Of a stretch of 64,000 nucleotides of DNA, positions 32,848 through 44,254 are shown one piece after another. The position numbers and the translations under genes are program-made. This DNA comes from Diabrotica undecimpunctata (taxonomy: Eukaryota > Arthropoda > Insecta > Coleoptera > Chrysomelidae). The notes below the pieces were generated by a model, which was given only the letters and a program-made list of their open reading frames with translations, was not told the origin of the DNA and did no database searches. Location of the stretch: positions 13,564,377-13,628,376 of the forward strand of contig NC_092810.1 of the NCBI RefSeq assembly GCF_040954645.1, in the 5' to 3' direction. The number at the start of each line of letters is the position of its first letter. Position 1 is the first letter of the stretch.

Positions 32848-33234
32848 CTTGGCCTTACACAAATACAAATAAACACCCAATACTATGTACAAATACTGAC
32901 CTGAACGACAGCCGTCACTTGCTGTTCAACACTTCGAAAGAATGGCGAGCATGGAAGAAGTTTTACGTCAACTGTCAGTTATAGGCGTATTTAATTGGCT
33001 AGAGAAAGCGCGCATTTAAATATTAACGAATCAAACGTAGGTTAGGAAAGAACCGCTTATTTATGTAAGCTTATTCTAATGCTGCAATATATTTCTGTTT
33101 AATCACGGACCTACCGCTTTTGCCGTCACACCCAACTTAATGCTTTAGAAAGAAATCGAAAAACTGTGACGCACTGAAAAGTACCTCTGGGATGTTTATA
33201 CAAAATTAGTATTTCTTGGTTTTAGGTCCAATAA

Positions 33235-33340
33235 GTAATATCAAATTGAAATTAGATTTTATTGTGCTATTGAAATCAACGTTTCGGCAGGAAACCCTTG
33301 CTATTATCAAGATTTTAAAATGTACAAGATTAGAAACAAA
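33235..33340 (-). repeat. Penelope-like element pLTR-type fragment
   Basis: The minus strand contains cttgataatagcaaggg, tttcc, tgccgaaacgttgattt. This resembles the repeated terminal sequence of arthropod Penelope-like elements, in which a hammerhead ribozyme ends in ..CGAAAC. No reverse transcriptase is attached here. It is an isolated remnant and a pattern-based call only. Confidence 0.45.
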
Positions 33341-33639
33341 AAGTTAGTAAAATATATAAAAAAAACACCGAAATTTAAAACGGGATACTGACACTAATGA
33401 TTTGACAGATATGAAAATTGTTATCTGATATCTCATGGTTTACTGATATAAATATATAATTATTTTTATATGGGCGTTTCGTTGGTATTTTCGAACAAGG
33501 TAAAGTGGAGATATGTATTTAAATCAGATTGAAATATATTTCATTTAGGTTTTGTGTATCTTTTCTTTTACTGATTGCGTTGGTATTTCTCTTTATTTCT
33601 TTTGATTCGTTTATCTCCCTCTTCTTTTTGTTTTGCTCG

Positions 33640-33965
33640 GTTGATCCCATACATGTTCAATAAGATTTAAATCTGCAGTACGGGGCGGCCATGGCAAAAT
33701 AATAAGGCCATCTTCTTAATCTGAAATTAATATGAAAGGACGTCTCGACATCCGTCGAGATAAGGCAGTAAAGTGCTTTGTAAGATGTCATCAACATACC
33801 GCGCAGCTGTCATATTGCCTCGATTAAACACAAGTGGTGATCAGCTACCATATGCAATAGCCCTCAAACCATTACTCCAACTGTTCTATGTATCTGCCTC
33901 TCAACAGCAAACCTGATATCTCATCGCTCTCCACGGCGGCCTCTTACCATCCTACGATCATCATG
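33640..33965 (-). pseudogene. Tc1-like transposase relic
   Basis: Minus-strand pieces: 'DDRRMVRGRRGER' (after the first Asp in relatives), 'RTVGVMV' followed by 'GLLHMVADHHLCLI' (compare G.SVMVWGGI....+TDLV), 'LPWPPRTADLNLIEHVWD' (compare WPARSPDLNPIEHVWD with the terminal catalytic Glu). It has many frame changes and both ends are missing. Confidence 0.6.
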
Positions 33966-33969
33966 CAAA

Positions 33970-34690
33970 AGAAGAAAAAGGCCAACAAATTTTAAAGGCT
34001 TTTGGCTTCAAGAAGTTCTTTATTGTAGATACTGTACCATAAAACTAGCTTCAATTAGGCAAAAACTTACAGAAAAGAAAAATCGTGGCTTTTTGACGAG
34101 CGATAGAAATAACCAGTTTAGTATTAAGCCATTTTTTTTATTAACTAAAACTTTAATTTATTACTTAAAATATGATTGAACGTTTATTATGAAATATTTT
34201 GTAAAGAAAAGATTAAAAAATCGAACTCTCAACGGAAAATATAGTTGCAATATTTCCTCAAATCTATGATCTCCCAGGATTGTGTTTTCATCAGTAAAAG
34301 CTAAATGTGTTTCCGATTTTATTACATTATCTTTTCCTTCTTTAGAGAATTCTTTATAATATTCGAATAAAGCCTTATCGTATATTCATGAGAGGATTAC
34401 GCGCGAGGGTGGATGAAATTATGGTTATAAGGACTTGCCAAGGAATAAAAAATGCATAAGGGATAATAGTGAATTTAAGTTTGGCCCGAAGACGGCCTCC
34501 AGTTTTCAATTTGTAAATTTTTAATGCTCGAGAAGCTGGAGTTTTTTTAGTTTTGCGAATTTATTGACATTTTATCTGAAATAAGAGGGATATTTACTCA
34601 TAATATTCGTTTACCGGGGTAAGATTCCGAATAAAGTACGTGCCTCCTAGTAACGCGATATGGGCAACAATACATTGTCTTTACAGTTGA
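33970..34690. other. unassigned; one short open stretch on the minus strand
   Basis: No recognised element. Around 34255-34330 the minus strand reads 'IKSETHLAFTDENTILGDH' without a stop, which looks protein-like, but I cannot assign it to a family. Confidence 0.35.
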
Positions 34691-36230
34691 GATCCTGGCG
34701 TAAATGAAAAAGAACTACTCCAAACATGGCAAGAATATTTCAAGACTTTACTGAACATACAACAAGAGGAAGAACATGGAGAAAATATATATTTTGGTGT
34801 GGACCTACCGGTAGAGGACCCCAAAATATATTGCAAGCAATTAACAAATTGAAGAACAGAAAAGCTCCAGATCCTGCCAATATACTGGCTGAATTCCTTA
34901 AGTACGGAGGAGAAACTCTACATAGACAAATACACAAACTAATAACACTTATATGGAAGGAAGAGAAAATATTAACAAAATGGCACGAAAGTGTAATAAT
35001 CCCCATCCATAAAAAGGGAGACAAAACCAAGTGCTCTAATTCTAGAGACATCTCCTTACTTAATTCTTCTTCGCGTGCCATATCAGAATTATCCAACGTT
35101 GGCGATCACCATTGTGAAGGCTTCTGGATCTTCTGCAATATGATATAGTATTCCTGCATTTGTTATCTGTGTCCGTTCACGAATGTTTTTTAACCAAGAA
35201 ACTTGTTTTCTTCCTACACCTCTAAGGCCCTCTATTTTACCTTTAAGGATCAGTTGTAATATTTTATATCGACATCCCCTTACTATATGTCTCAAACAAG
35301 ACATTTTTCGATGTTTAACGGTTTTTAGCAGTTCTCTATCTTTGTTGACGCTCCTTAGTACTTCTTCAGTAGCTAGGAGTGACGCTCCTTTTAAGTAGGC
35401 TGTCACCGTTCGTAGAAAATTTCATGGGGAATACCAAGCCTGCATCAGAAAACATAGATCGACCATAGATCAGATCTTTACTCTGACACAGCTGCTTGAC
35501 AAAGACTTGGAATTCAATAGAGCTATCCATAATCTCTTCATAGATTTCCGGCAAGCGTACGACAGCATTAAAAGGAATCAGATGGGGAATGCAAAGGCAG
35601 AACTTTCAATTCCAAAAAAAATTATCCAGCTAACAAACTCTCAGAATCTTTCGAAATAAGCATTGGCCTGAAACAAGGAGATACGCTGTCACCTCTCCTT
35701 TTTAATACCATCCTGGAGAAAGTAGTAAGCACAACTTAAAACAAAATTACTGACAGTAAATGGACCAAAATTACTACTAGCATACGCAGATGACATTGAC
35801 ATCGTGGTAAACACAGTCACCAATGTGAAGGGGACTTTTAATAAATTGGAGGTAGAGGCAAAGAAAACGGGGCAAAATTTTACAATAGACCCATATAATT
35901 TTGAAAGAGTGGAGAGTTTTAAATATCTCGGAGCAACAATTACTGCCGATATCGATATCGCGGAAGAGATTTAAGGAAGAATTCAGGCAGCAAACAGATG
36001 TATGTATATCCTTCACAATACTATTAAATCTAAAAGCCTAACACGAACATCAAAGATTAGAATATATAAAACGGTGATTAGGTATGGGTGTGAGACGTGG
36101 ACCCTGACCAAAGAAACTGAAAGAAAACTTAGATGTTTGGAGAGGAAAATCCTCATAAGAATCTTTGGGCCTTATCACGACATTAATAGCAACCAATACC
36201 GAATGAGAACAAATGCGGAGGTCAAGCTGG
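34690..36230 (+). pseudogene. RTE-like reverse transcriptase, interrupted by another RT fragment
   Basis: The first part reads 'LQTWQEYFKTLL', 'AINKLKNRKAPDPANILAEF' and 'ESVIIPIHKKGD' up to 'RDISLLN' (35062). After the minus-strand insert it resumes near 35392 with 'LSRLSPFVENFMG', 'KHRSTIDQIFTLTQLLDKDL', 'LFIDFRQAYDSIKRN', 'YADDIDIVVNTV', 'FKYLGATITADIDIAE' and 'YGCETWTLTKETERKLRCLE', ending near 'NQYRMRTNAEVK'. Catalytic motifs are visible but frames shift several times. At the right it meets an oppositely oriented RT fragment. Confidence 0.8.
35063..35391 (-). mobile_element. RTE-like 3'-end fragment inside an RT gene
   Basis: Minus strand: 'LLATEEVLRSVNKDRELLKT', 'CLRHIVRGCRYKILQLILKG', 'GVGRKQVSWLKNIRERTQI' and 'FTMVIANVG', then a tail GAAGAAGAATT. 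It separates the two halves of the plus-strand RT gene, with a few codons of the host element missing at the junction. I could not find a clean target duplication, so the insertion may have been accompanied by a small deletion. Confidence 0.75.
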
Positions 36231-36254
36231 TCCGGCCAATTGCAATCTTTGTAT

Positions 36255-36965
36255 TCTAATGAAGTCTGACAGTGGTACTTCCTCATAAAATTGATAAAGC
36301 TCGTTGTTGTATCGACTTCTGAAGATTCCGTTTTCCCTCACAGGTCTCTTAGTACTTTCCAATAATATTTTCTGCTAGTTGTTGGAGCCGTCGATTTATA
36401 ATATACGTAAGGACTTTATATGCTGTACATAGTACAGAAATTCCACGGTAGTTTTTGCACTGGAGTTTGTCTTCTTTTTTTATAGATCGGGCATATTATA
36501 CGTTTCTTCTAGTCATCGGGTATTTTCTCTTCTTGCCATAATATGTCTTTGATGAGCATGTGGATGTGACTTGCTAGGTGGTCGCCACCTACCTTATACA
36601 ATTTTGCTGGTATTTCGTCAACTCCCGGGGTTTTATTGGTTTTCTAATAGCTTCGAGAACTTCCTCTATGGTTAAAGCTTCTATCACATTCTCTACTTCA
36701 TTCTCTTCTACATAGTTCGTACCCATTATATCTTCCATGTCCACTTGTGTACCACGTAGGATCTGAAAATATTGCTTCCAGGTTTCTTGGATTTTCTGTT
36801 GGTCACTGATATTTTGCCCACTTTTATCTTTACATAGACTTGTTTGAGGTTTATACCCACTTTTCATCTTTTTTATGCATTCGGAAGTCCCTCTAATTTC
36901 GTTTTTAAAATTTTCTTTTATTTTTTGTATGTGTACATTTTCATAGGCTCTTTAGTACTGCACTT
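36255..36965 (-). pseudogene. RTE-like element, region between endonuclease and RT fingers
   Basis: Minus strand: 'NISDQQKIQETWKQYFQILR', 'NEVENVIEALTIEEVLEAIR' and, in a shifted frame, 'KNYRGISVLCTAYKVLTYII' and 'NRRLQQLAENIIGKYQ'. This covers the linker after the endonuclease and the first RT blocks; the palm is missing. It is truncated on both sides and faces the plus-strand fragment ending at 36230. Confidence 0.7.
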
Positions 36966-37318
36966 AAGTTGCATTGGTGGTGTATTGGCAAAATTGTGCA
37001 GAACATGATGCTGATAAAAAAGGCATTCAGGCATCAAACGTTCAAAAACCCTTTTAGATCATATTGATAAAAAGACCTTCTCTAATATATTAAAATGATC
37101 TCATGAGATAAAATGTTTCGGAAAAAACTGAGCTTTCGATCGAATTTTCGGGTTAGAAGTATTCCCTATATAATGAAGGAGTACCATTACAGGTTATATA
37201 AATTAGGATAGAGCCTTGGAATCTTAGAAGTTTTACATATAATAGTGAGGATTTAGTAGATGTGTTTAAGAGTATAGCACAAATTACTTATTTTAGCAAT
37301 ATAAATGTAATATATATC
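36966..37318. other. unassigned
   Basis: AT-rich sequence without recognised features, ending just before the (ATG)n-like tail of the RTE copy. Confidence 0.4.
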
Positions 37319-38560
37319 TATCATCATCATCACTCCTATCCTCCGTATTGCTTCTTGTCTTGGTTTCCACTCGGCAATACGATTTATCCATCGGTTGTCT
37401 GGTAATCTGGCGAAATGTCCTGCCCGATTCCATTTTAGTGACGCGACTTTTTCGAAGACGTCTGTTGTTTTTTTCTACGACATATTCCTTCTTTTGGGAT
37501 TCAGTCTCACAGAGACTCCTAACATCTGGCGCTCCATAGCCCTTTGAGTCATGCGAGCCCTATTCACTACCTTTTTGTGAGTGTTAATGTTTCCGTTTCC
37601 ATAAGTGAGTACAGGTAATACATATTGGTCAAAGATTTTCTTTTTGAGGCATATGATTAGATCCGATTTAAACAAATGGTTTAATTTACCAAACGCTGCC
37701 CATCTATGCGACGTGAGAGCTCACATGTCTGGATATCTCTGCCCAAACGAATTTTATGTCTTAAGTGCTTATACGGTATAGTCTGCACAACATCCCTTCC
37801 ATCAACAGCAATATTTTGATTTAGCCCCAGATTAGTCATTACTTGAGTCTTGTTCATATTGATCTTTAGTCCGACCTTTCAACGAAGGGTGATATAATTT
37901 TTCAAACATTATTATTGCATCATCCATACGATCGACTGTAAGGACGATGTCATCTGCAAATCTCAAATGACTGAGCTTTTCTCCATTTATGTTGATACCA
38001 CGCTCGTCCAGATGTGCCTTCTTACAAGTATGTTCTAAAAGTGTCAATTATAGCTTTCGAGAGACGGTGTCTCCTTATTGTACTTATCGCTGTATACAGA
38101 ATTTATTTGTTTCTTGTTCAGATAGTCTTACGCTAGCTGTGGCATTTTGGTAGATATATTTGATTATGTTAGTGTAGCGATGGTCAATGCGTCATTCTGT
38201 CGATGCTTTAAATATTTTTTAATGGCTTATGTTATCAAATGCTTTCTTTTAGTCAACAAAAATCAGTGCTAATGGTTTATCGTATTTTGCAGACTCCTCT
38301 ATAAAGTTCTTTATCACTAGTAAGTGGTCGTTATTGCTGTATCCCGATCTAAATCCAGCTTGTTCTCTAGGATGATAAGTCTTATTTAGCGTTCAGTCTT
38401 TGTTTGATAATTTCTGTGAAAAGTTTATATATGTGTGAAAGCAAACTGATTACTGCATTGATGCAATGATTACTGCATTGTTCTATTGCGAAGGAGTTTT
38501 TTCTTGGTAGATGCATTCGGTAAAAAGCTTGACCAAAGCCAAGATAATTTTATTTCCACC
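37319..38560 (-). pseudogene. RTE (BovB-type) element, degenerate
   Basis: Minus strand in order: 'LALVKLFTECIYQEKTPSQ', 'REQAGFRSGYSNNDHLLVIK', 'DKPLALIFVD', 'LRFADDIVLTVDRMDDAIIM' (catalytic FADD), 'LNKTQVMTNLGLNQNIAVDG', 'YVLPVLTYGNGN' and 'RARMTQRAMERQMLGVSVRL'. The tail is GATGATGATGATAG. It has many frameshifts and a deletion in the RT fingers near 38400-38450. At its 5' side it is cut by the insertion at 38572-39161. Confidence 0.8.
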
Positions 38561-38571
38561 TAGTTTAATTT

Positions 38572-39161
38572 TTCTTCTTGCAGTACCGTCTCCTATCGGA
38601 GGTTGGCTACCATCACAGCAATCTTTACTTTGTTGGCTGCAGCTCTGAACAACTGTATTGAACTGCACTCATACCACTCCCTTAAATTTCGCAACCAGGA
38701 AATCCTCCTACGTCCCACATTTCTCTTTCCCGAGATTTTTCCTTGGATTATGAGTCCAAGCAGAGAGTAGTTTTCTCCTCTTATTATGTGGCCCAGATAT
38801 TTCAGTTTTTTCGTTTGTATGGTTTTTATGACTTCGCATTCCTTCCCCATCTTCAGCAGAACATCTTGATTTGTTACTCTTTCTGTCCATGGTATTTTCC
38901 ACATTCTGCTGTAACACCACATCTCGAATGCCTCAGTGTTTTTGATGTTTATCATTTTCAGTGTCCGGGCTTCCATGCCGTACAGCAGAACGGAGAAAAC
39001 ATAGCACCTAAACATTCTCGTTCTTAAGTTTATATTTATGTCCCGGTTGCATAGGAACTTTTTCATTTTGACAAACGATTGTCTCGCTATCTCTATTCGC
39101 CTCTTGATTTCTCTTGTCTGGTCATTAGTATCAGTGAATCAAACCCCTAAATATTTGTATA
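38572..39161 (-). mobile_element. 5'-truncated RTE-like insertion with 11-bp target duplication
   Basis: It encodes 'MKKFLCNRDININLRTRMFR', 'CYVFSVLLYGMEARTLKMIN', 'WKIPWTERVTNQDVLLKMGK', 'LKYLGHIIRGENYSLLGLII' and 'IAVMVANLR', followed by GGAGACGGTACTGCAAGAAG and an A/T-rich end. The 11-mer tagtttaattt is at 38561-38571 and 39162-39172. It is a near-identical sister of 29857-30417, and the coding part is open. Both look young. Confidence 0.9.
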
Positions 39162-39172
39162 TAGTTTAATTT

Positions 39173-39804
39173 GTTGGATTGTTATTTTTTATTTATTTTA
39201 AAGTGTCATGAGGAGTGTCCCGCTTAGCGGAATCCGTAACTGAAACCAATTTATTTTCCAGTATATCGAAATGCTTGCACTTTAAAATGTTTAAGCAACC
39301 TCGAGTTAAACATTACTTGAAATTGATACAATTTTCTGCGAATATATCGCGACAAATGCTCTGAAACTGTCAAGGAATTTTATTTAAACCCATTTTAAAT
39401 TTTTATAAAAGTTATTGGAAATAAAATGCTACTCGAACATTATATCATTTTATACTTAGACTATTTCTCTTCAAGCCCGAAACCTTTCGAAAACAATATT
39501 TTTTTCATGAATCCGCGATTTTCCCTACCGAAAATATATTCCCTCATAAATAACCCACTGCTTTATTACCGTCATAAAATAATTTCCAGTGTTCAACGCT
39601 TTCGTAGGAGAAATATGATCACAATTTTCTATTGCAATACTAAGATGGTTTTCGTAACAGGTTGGTTGTGACACACGGAAAAACGGAGTTGAAAATGGAG
39701 AAATGTCACTTTATTCTTTTCGCTTTTTGTTGGGGCGTAAAATGGGTTAGTCAGTTAAGAAAATTAAATGTTTAGTCAGTAGTCAGCGAGTTTATGTAGA
39801 AATG
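39173..39804. other. unassigned
   Basis: AT-rich, no recognised gene. Short frames here (for example 39426-39671) have no family resemblance. Confidence 0.4.
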
Positions 39805-39806
39805 TA

Positions 39807-41094
39807 CCGTAATTTCGGGTGACTTTGGCCCGCCAGGGTGACTTTGGCTCATTTTGGGAAAAGATATTTTAGTAACTAGTGTGTATATACAATATATTAT
39901 CATGTAAATTTCATTATACCTCACCATCAGTACCATATTACCTTTAGGAAAATTTTAATAAATCACGCTAATACTGGTTATAATAAGAAAAAAATGAATT
40001 TTTGAAATATAGCGTATATAGCATTTTACGTAAGATTTCTTGACTGTAAAAATTGGTTGGTAACCAATAATACTTCCAAGAGTAAGATTAATTGCATAGC
40101 TGCACATTGAATATCTGTGAATTCTTACCCGCCTGGCGTCAGTATTTCGGTCTAAACGTAGATGCTAATAAGGTCGGTTGTTATTTGCAAAGTGGTACAG
40201 AATTTAACGGTTTTCGGGTGACTTTGGCCCAGTTTGTTGAATGTTGGATTTTGGTTATTCGTTGGTTCTATATTTAAATTGAAGTAAGTAAATGATGATT
40301 CTTAATTTGAATTTAGCCTTGTAACAACTGCAGAGTTTGTTAACTGTATAGAACTAACGACTTTTTTTTAGATGCCCTCAAATTACAAACGTGTTGCTGG
40401 TAGTAGAAATTATGGAAATTACACGGCAAACACCGTAGAAAGAGCTCTAGAAGCTATCAGAAATGGAGTCCTAACTCAAAGAAAAGCTACAATAGAATTC
40501 GGAGTACCAATAAGTACTTTAAAACTTGGCAAAATTGAAGTTTGTAGCAATGGCCCGAAGTCAACGTAAGAAAATCCTACCACCTGGGTAATAATGATTT
40601 GACAGAGCCATTGGAACTTGGACATAACCGATATTTCTTTCCAGATTTAAAAACAAGCTTGTAAATTGTTTTATTGTTCATTTTTTGTTTAAAAATGATG
40701 TTCTTTGTAAACCGAGGGTCCTATGTAGAGTTTCATTTTAGTTTTAGTTTTTTTTGTTTGAAATTTAAATAAATATTTTTTTAACTAATAAAATGTTTAT
40801 TTATTATTCATCTTGTAGGGTGACTTAAGCCCAAACACTAATAATCACAGAGAATTAATGTAAAATGTAGCTCGAGACAAAGTCACCCGACACCAGCGGG
40901 TGACTTTGCACACCACATTTTTATTTTTTTTTTTGTAATAAAGTAAGCGCTTCGTTGTGTTTTAGTGTAATTTTTGTAAGAAAGTAGTTAAAGACTCAAA
41001 TACAAATAAATTAAAAAATATACTTTTATGTATTTAGAATACTGAAATCTACGTTCAAACTTCGAAAGTGAGTCAAAGTCACCCGAAATTACGG
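39807..41094 (+). mobile_element. short pogo-type element, TIR with repeated GGGTGACTTTGG motif
   Basis: The termini are inverted repeats starting CCGTAATTTCGGGTGACTTT, flanked by TA on both sides (39805-39806, 41095-41096). The GGGTGACTTTG core occurs seven times: 39817, 39836, 40216 and 40898 forward; 40818 as a variant; 40878-40888 and 41074-41084 reversed. The element has only the N-terminal DNA-binding part of a pogo-like transposase, so it is non-autonomous (1.29 kb). The clustered motif copies are likely transposase-binding sites, by analogy with subterminal repeats of related elements. Confidence 0.85.
40372..40569 (+). pseudogene. pogo-like transposase, HTH_psq N-terminus only
   Basis: From MPSNYKRVAG the frame encodes 'NTVERALEAIRNGVLTQRKA' and 'TIEFGVPISTLK', the pipsqueak-type helix-turn-helix that begins pogo/Jerky transposases and binds their inverted repeats. 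After STLK the sequence jumps to unrelated residues and stops at 40567-40569, so the CENP-B-like second domain and the DDE domain are deleted. If translated, a 65-residue DNA-binding peptide could compete for the element's own terminal motifs; that is speculation. Confidence 0.75.
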
Positions 41095-41096
41095 TA

Positions 41097-41473
41097 CGAT
41101 ATTTGTATAACTTTTTAGCTTAAACTTTCAGTTAAACCTGTTTTTAATTAAAAGTCGTTATCCAAATCTTTTAATATTATAATTATTTCTGTACTTAATA
41201 GAAGAAACGCCAATGTCCGTTTTTACTGTCTGGAGAAAATGGAGTTAACAGGTTTAAAGTATGTTGTTTATTCAAATATCTAATCAGTTTTTTAAATATT
41301 TTGGTGATTTATATTAAATATGTATGAATATAATGCCAGGCTTCATTACACTGAATACTGTTTTATTATTTTCGACGGATGGGGACATTGGCCCTGCAAC
41401 AGAGCAGAAAAACTTTTGAAACGGTTGCAATTGTCTTTTATTAGAAGTCGTTACCTGCAAACGATATTCACCA
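41097..41473. other. unassigned
   Basis: AT-rich spacer between the pogo-type element and the long-TIR mariner-like element. Nothing supported. Confidence 0.4.
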
Positions 41474-41853
41474 TACAGTGTGTAAAAGCCAAATGGAATA
41501 AATTCATTATTTATGTTACTGTATATATTTATAAAAAATCCCGAAACACGTCAAATTTAAATTATAACTAGACATTCTTTAACGTGAAAATGCAACCTCT
41601 ACCTTCAACCCCCTTAGAATGACAGGTACAACCCTGAAATTTTTAAAATAGGAAGTATAGGCTTGTGATATATCGTTTGAAAGGTCTTTTCATTCTCCAT
41701 TTAAAAATGTTGTCGCTTTCAAGTTTATTAAGATTGATTAAGATAAAATAAATTAAAATCATATGGTGTCCGAAATTCGCTACAATACAATCAAAAACTA
41801 AAATGTAATGCAAAACGTAATAAAATGTAGAACACGAAAAAGAACTATGAATG

Positions 41854-42852
41854 TTAATGAAGTAGATGTTCAAAATGTTCACCGCGAACGTCTTGGCAAC
41901 ATCCTAATCTCAAATAAAACTGTCTTGTAACATTATTTAACATAACAGGCGTGATCGACCTAATCGCAAGCGTTATTCGTTCTTTTAAGTCATTTAAATC
42001 AGAAGGTTTAGTTTTGTACACATGGCTCTTCACATATTCCCATAAAAAGAAATCTAATAATGTAAGATCAGGTGATCGCGCTGGCCATTCAATCGATCCT
42101 CGCCTCCCCATACACCGATTGGGAAATATTGTATCGAGGTACTGCCGGACATTAAGTTGGTAATGTGGTGGTGCTCCATCCTGCTGAAACCACATTGTAT
42201 TCGTAGAATGACATCATTTTAAAGTAGTGCCAAATAGTTGTTGCCATTTAAGTTGCCCTCAATGAAAAAGGGACCAATGATATTGTTTCCTACAATCCCT
42301 GCCCAAACATTAACCTTTTGAGGGTATTGAGTGTGTTCTTCTCTCATCCAGTGAGGATTTTCCGTGGCCCAGTAACGGCAATTTTGCCGATTAGCATGAC
42401 CGTTAAGTCAAAAAGTACACTCATCAGAAAACATAACGTCTTCTAATTGGATAATATTGTTATCCAACATGTCCATCATTTGCTCACAAAAAAAGGTTCT
42501 TCTATCAAAATCGTCTTCCATGAGCTCCTGAGTAGGTATCATCTTATAGAGATGCAATTTATTTTCTTTTAATATGTTTACTATCGATGTATGGCTAGCA
42601 TTGAATGTAGTGGATGCCTGTCTACACGATGTATGTGGATTTTCCTGAAACTCAAGCAACACATCTAAATTGAGTTCATCACTCAGTGCATTGGCAGCTG
42701 CTTTTTTTATCTGCCTTACATGACCTAACTCGCGAAACTGCTTCTCTATTTTACTTATTGTTCCTTGGGATATATCACCATGTTCGGGTGTTATCTCCGT
42801 AACCAATCATTTGTAAAACTGTTATTTTATGCATTTCCGTTAATCTAACCAT
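41854..42852 (-). pseudogene. mariner-like transposase, frameshifted
   Basis: The likely original start is at 42850-42852 (MVRLTEMHKITVLQMIGYGD). After a frameshift near 42780 it continues 'ISQGTISKIEKQFRELGHVR', 'NPHTSCRQASTTFNASHTSI' (second HTH) and 'LEDVMFSDECTF' (first catalytic Asp). A second shift near 42408 gives 'NCRYWATENPHWMREEHTQY' and 'GNLNGNNYL', then 'MWFQQDGAPPHYQLNVRQYL' (second Asp) and 'IEWPARSPDLTLLDFFLWEY' (third Asp). All three catalytic Asp are preserved. Two frameshifts are the main damage, so decay is recent. Confidence 0.85.
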
Positions 42853-43207
42853 TTTTCAGAATTGAATTGAACGAACTTTTTACTTAAATTAAAATACTGA
42901 CAACTTAAATAAAACAATTTACTAATGCATGTTAAAATAACGTTGCCACGGAAATTCTTTAAAGTTTTTTAATGGTTACCATTTAAAAACCACATTGCTA
43001 TGGTTTTTGTTCACTTTCTTATTATCAAGACCTAAACGGGAAATAAGTTTTGAGTATATTTTAGCGAATTTCGGTAACCACATGATTTTAATTTATTTTA
43101 TCTTAATTAATCTTAATAAACTTGAAAGCGACAACATTTTTAAATGGAGAATGAAAAGACCTTTCAAACGATATATCACAAGCCTATACTTCCTATTTTA
43201 AAAATTG

Positions 43208-43506
43208 TATTAAGAAGTATTAAATTTCGCGATATACAGTATTTTAGATATAATAGCACCGAAGAGCCCTTTTTATTCTGTGTAAGATCCACATTGGATA
43301 AACAATTCCCTTTTTCTCGGTGCATTTGTAAGATAATGTCCTGTGATCGCCCATCTTTTGACAGCAAACTTATATTTTTTTGCAAAAAATTAACATAAAG
43401 AAATGAAAGAATTCACAGACTTATCTTGAATTTATTTCTCCCACTAATCACTATGTTTATACATGGATGCAGTATGAATCAAATTTAGCTAAAAATAAAA
43501 GAAGAG
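43208..43506. mobile_element. 299-bp segment inside the right arm, bounded by 24-bp direct repeats
   Basis: The 24-bp sequence at 43184-43207 is repeated exactly at 43507-43530, and the intervening 299 bp has no counterpart in the left arm. This fits an insertion with a long target duplication or a duplication through repair. The segment itself has no recognised family. Confidence 0.6.
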
Positions 43507-43689
43507 CTATACTTCCTATTTTAAAAATTGGGGGGTTGTACTTATCATTCTAAGGGGGTTGAAGGTAGGGGTTGCATTTTCACGTTAAAGAATGTCAAGT
43601 TATAATTTAAATTTGACGTGTTTCGTGATTTTTTATAAATATATACAGTAACTGAATTTATTCCATTTGGCTTTTACACACTGTATATG

Positions 43690-44254
43690 TTCTTTTAAAA
43701 AGAATTTTTAAAAGCTACGTGTGTAGAGACTCACGTGACCTTGTTATTGGGAGTGAATTTATATGCGAATAATTGGCATGAGAAATGGAAAATAAGTAGA
43801 TATACGGTTGAATTGAAGCAATTGAGTCGATGGTGAAAAGCTGAAAATGTGAAGGACTATTATAGTTTTTACAATCATGGAGTTTCGTAAGAAGCAATTA
43901 TATTTTTGTATAGTAGTGATTTCAATCAAGTTTAAATTAAAGAGGGTAGTCGCCTATATTTTTTTATTAATATTAATACCAGAGCATGTAATATAAACAC
44001 AATTATAGATACTATTAATAGATATACTGACGTAGTATATTAGTAATCCCAACATGGTATAAAAATATTTAAAAACTTTTTGATATAAATTCTGTTATCT
44101 TAAATAAATTTTAGCGCTCTTACCAAACAAAAACACTGTCTCGGAACTGTCGACGGAAAACATATCCGACATAAAAACCACTAAATAGCGGTTAACTGTA
44201 TATCAATAAGGATTTTTTTCCATCATATTAGCGATCGTAGACTCCGACTATCTG
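43690..44254. other. unassigned
   Basis: AT-rich, no recognised feature before the R1-like RT fragment. Confidence 0.4.

Larger units (their letters stand above)
31070..33194. mobile_element. DNA transposon with perfect 28-bp terminal inverted repeats
   Basis: The segments 31070-31097 and 33167-33194 are exact reverse complements over 28 bp (catcccagaggtacttttca...). Inside are a transposase-like N-terminus (32728-32847) and, nested, a degenerate RTE-like fragment (31395-32380). No clear target duplication was seen; the flanks are tatacata and tttataca. The N-terminal relic suggests a Tc1/IS630-type element. Perfect TIRs around a decayed interior suggest late mobilisation by another copy or recent activity. 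Confidence 0.75.
41476..43683 (-). mobile_element. mariner-like element with ~300-bp inverted repeats
   Basis: The termini cagtgtgtaaaagccaaatg and its complement are flanked by TA (41474-41475 and 43684-43685). The outer arms are 41476-41667 and 43507-43683; the inner arms are about 41660-41780 and 43060-43206. The right arm is split by a 299-bp segment bounded by a 24-bp direct repeat (43184-43207, 43507-43530). A minus-strand transposase lies between the arms. The layout is like the smaller element at 22723-24064. Confidence 0.9.
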
